NCBI RefSeq assembly: GCF_049898325.1
Contig: NZ_JAFCXL010000006.1
Location: 62,001-126,000 of the forward strand
Direction of reading: 5' to 3'
DNA: 64,000 nt
Source: JAFCUW01 sp049898325
Lineage (GTDB): Bacteria > Pseudomonadota > Gammaproteobacteria > Burkholderiales > Burkholderiaceae_D
Shown: in pieces, positions 62,701 through 64,000 of the stretch
How positions within the stretch are numbered: the stretch's first letter is position 1
Layout of the letters: every line of letters starts with the position of its first letter
Notes under the pieces: model-generated
Database searches by the model: none
Told to the model about the DNA's origin: nothing
The model's input: the letters and a program-made list of their open reading frames with translations, nothing else
Program-made: the position numbers and the translations under genes

Positions 62701-64000
62701 CCGTGTGGGCGCTGATGTTACGCAGGCGCACCATGTCGTCAAACCCCAGCACGGGCTGCGACACTTCCAGGCGCATGGGCGGATTGACGTTGTTGGTATC
62801 CAACAAGTTCGGTTTCGGGCCGATGAAGGACACCAGCGACATCACCATCGCTTCGCGGATCGGGTCGATCGGCGGGTTGGTGACCTGGGCGAACAACTGC
62901 TTGAAATAGTTATACAGGGGCTTGAGCTTGTTCGACATCACCGCCAGCGGCGAATCGTTGCCCATCGAACCGGTCGCCTCTTCGCCCAGCAGGGCCATCG
63001 GCGCCATCAGGAACTTCAGGTCTTCCTGGGTGTAGCCGAACGCCTGCTGGCGGTCGAGCACCGTGGCGCCGGCCTGCTCGCCCTGGGCGGGCAGCGCACG
63101 CGCGCGGTTGTGCGCCAGCTGGCTCTCGGCCAGCTTCAGTTCGCCCAGCTTGATGCGCACCGAATTGATCCAGGCCTTGTACGGCTTGGCGTTGGCGTAC
63201 ATGTCCTTGAGTTCCTTGTCGTCGATGATGCGGCCCGCTTCCAGGTCGATCAGGAACATTTTGCCCGGCTGCAATCGCCACTTCTGGATGATCTTCGATT
63301 CGGCGATCGGCAGCACGCCCGACTCGGACGCCATCACCACCAGGTCGTCGTCGGTGACGATGTAGCGGGCCGGGCGCAGGCCGTTGCGGTCGAGCGTGCC
63401 GCCGATGTGGCGGCCGTCCGTGAAGGCCATCGCCGCCGGGCCGTCCCACGGCTCCATCATCGAAGCGTAGTACTCGTAAAAGGCCTTGCGGTTGTCGTCC
63501 ATCAGGGTGTGGTTTTCCCACGCCTCGGGGATCATCATCATCATCGCCTGGGCGATCGGGTAGCCGGCCATGATCAGCAGCTCGAGCGCGTTGTCGAAAC
63601 AGGCGGTGTCGGACTGGCCTTCATAGATCAAGGGGAACAGTTTCTGCAGATCCTCGCCCAGCACGGCCGACTTCATCACCCCTTCACGGGCGCGCATCCA
63701 GTTGAAGTTGCCCTTGACGGTGTTGATTTCGCCGTTGTGGGCGATCAGGCGGTACGGGTGCGCCAGCGGCCACTCGGGGAAGGTATTGGTGGAAAAGCGC
63801 TGGTGCACCAGCGCCAGCGCCGAGATGCAGCGGGGATCCTGCAAGTCCTGGTAGTACAGGCCCACCTGGTCGGCCAGCAGCAGGCCCTTGTAGACGATGG
63901 TGCGGGCCGACATGGACGGCACGAAAAATTCTTTGCCGTGGAGCAGCTTCAAGGCCTGGATGGCGTGGCCCGACGATTTGCGGATCACATACAGTTTGCG
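59756..64000 (-). CDS. gltB: Glutamate synthase large subunit (N-terminus outside window)
   Basis: About 1,414 of some 1,550 residues are visible; the frame is open to the window edge, where codons reading RKLYVI continue upstream, so the glutaminase Cys1 is not seen. Visible are most of the class II amidotransferase domain, the central domain, the FMN-binding barrel (VVVAGHDGGTGASPLSSVKHAG), the 3Fe-4S ligands CIMMRKCHLNTCPVG and the C-terminal beta-helix with GGTVVLLGETGRN. It makes two glutamates from glutamine and 2-oxoglutarate. Confidence 0.96.
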   Translation of the reverse strand, partial: RKLYVIRKSSGHAIQALKLLHGKEFFVPSMSARTIVYKGLLLADQVGLYYQDLQDPRCISALALVHQRFSTNTFPEWPLAHPYRLIAHNGEINTVKGNFNWMRAREGVMKSAVLGEDLQKLFPLIYEGQSDTACFDNALELLIMAGYPIAQAMMMMIPEAWENHTLMDDNRKAFYEYYASMMEPWDGPAAMAFTDGRHIGGTLDRNGLRPARYIVTDDDLVVMASESGVLPIAESKIIQKWRLQPGKMFLIDLEAGRIIDDKELKDMYANAKPYKAWINSVRIKLGELKLAESQLAHNRARALPAQGEQAGATVLDRQQAFGYTQEDLKFLMAPMALLGEEATGSMGNDSPLAVMSNKLKPLYNYFKQLFAQVTNPPIDPIREAMVMSLVSFIGPKPNLLDTNNVNPPMRLEVSQPVLGFDDMVRLRNISAHTGGKFKSYELNICYPVAWGKDGIEASLASLCAEAVDAVKSGHNILIISDRAVSAAQVPIPALLATSAVHQHLVGRGLRASTGLVVETGSARETHHFALLAGYGAEAVHPYLAMETLAELAQGLGADMSAEKAIYNYTKAVGKGLMKVMSKMGISTYMSYCGAQIFEAVGLNKSLVNTYFRGTASGVEGIGVFEVAEEALRLHNLAFGKDPLLAEALDTGGEYAFRVRGEDHMWTPDAIAKLQHSTRSNNFNSYKEYAQLINDQTRRHLTLRGLFEFKLDPAKAIALEEVEPAKEIVKRFVTGAMSLGSISTEAHATLAIAMNRIGGKSNTGEGGEDPARYTQELKGIPIKQGQTMASVIGAHNVVVDIPLQDGDSLRSRIKQVASGRFGVTAEYLNSADQIQIKMAQGAKPGEGGQLPGHKVSEYIASLRFSVPGVGLISPPPHHDIYSIEDLAQLIHDLKNANPRASISVKLVSEVGIGTVAAGVTKAKADHVVVAGHDGGTGASPLSSVKHAGTPWELGLAETQQTLVLNGLRSRIRVQADGQMKTGRDVVIAAMLGADEIGFATAPLVVEGCIMMRKCHLNTCPVGVATQDPVLRAKFSGKPEHVVNYFFFVAEEARQLMAQLGIRSYDELIGRADLLDKSKAISHWKALGLDFSNIFYQPPVQEGQSIYHTQEQEHGLDKALDHKLIAQAKAALEKGERVSFISPVRNVNRTVGTMLSGEVAKRYGHAGLPDDTIHIQLQGTAGQSAAAFLAAGITIDLVGEGNDYVGKGLSGGRIIVRPNTEFRGWAVDNIIVGNTVLYGAIAGEAFFNGVAGERFAVRNSGATAVVEGCGDHGCEYMTGGTVVLLGETGRNFAAGMSGGVAYVYDPHNAFDKRCNQTMVNLERVHAAKEQGDVAGWHSQSRGSGREADEVILKRLIERHFKHTGSTRARFLLDNWADARGKFVKVFPTDYKRALEEMHNSSMEEAAEQAGSAAVAA

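Overview
The window is high-GC DNA from a betaproteobacterium, most likely of the family Oxalobacteraceae (Janthinobacterium, Duganella or Massilia type). The main reasons are the gene order mla–ABC exporter–ibaG–murA–his–hinT–tat, which is a Burkholderiales arrangement, and the mix of a PEP-CTERM exosortase substrate, an extracellular PHA depolymerase-like esterase and a bacteriophytochrome. Genus assignment is inference. There is one 6-N assembly gap (5070-5075), inside a tandem repeat.

Layout. 1-2,150: 5' end of rdgC, SOS-controlled dinB with a LexA box, and a transposase-derived protein that has lost its catalytic residues. 2,175-5,480: a TonB-dependent receptor, then tRNA-Val and tRNA-Asp followed by tandem repeats that carry the 3' end of tRNA-Asp and its terminator. 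5,480-16,400: a string of mostly stand-alone minus-strand genes (PEP-CTERM protein, diguanylate cyclase, YgiQ radical SAM protein, DUF4404, VF530, M3 peptidase, TMEM175-like channel, DUF4279, GNAT, DUF7010, exported hypothetical, slyX). 16,480-23,040: a small orphan ORF with inverted repeats on both sides, Rep helicase, an SRPBCC protein, a dihydrolipoyl-dehydrogenase-like flavoprotein and priA.

23,040-23,605 between priA and hemE has no gene. It holds eight DnaA-box-like 9-mers, including two copies of a paired-box module, plus an AT-rich stretch. It looks like a replication origin or a DnaA-binding locus and is the strongest non-genic signal here.

23,606-38,490: hemE; a plus-strand operon of S9 peptidase, a very large SNF2 ATPase and a small membrane protein; a DUF885 peptidase, an MHS-type transporter, a fasciclin protein, a PHA depolymerase-like esterase and a CsgG-like lipoprotein. 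38,512-55,600 is one long minus-strand superoperon: mlaFEDACB (outer-membrane lipid asymmetry), a YadGH-like ABC exporter, ibaG, murA, hisGD, an orphan DNA methyltransferase, hisCBHAFIE, hinT and tatABC, with many 4-nt stop/start overlaps. 55,856-64,000: a bacteriophytochrome histidine kinase, then gltD and most of gltB (glutamate synthase), which runs off the window.

Most of the window is core metabolism and housekeeping. The notable features are the DnaA-box cluster, the tRNA-derived repeat array, the catalytically altered RAYT-like protein and the methyltransferase embedded in the histidine operon. No phage, CRISPR array or complete insertion sequence was seen.
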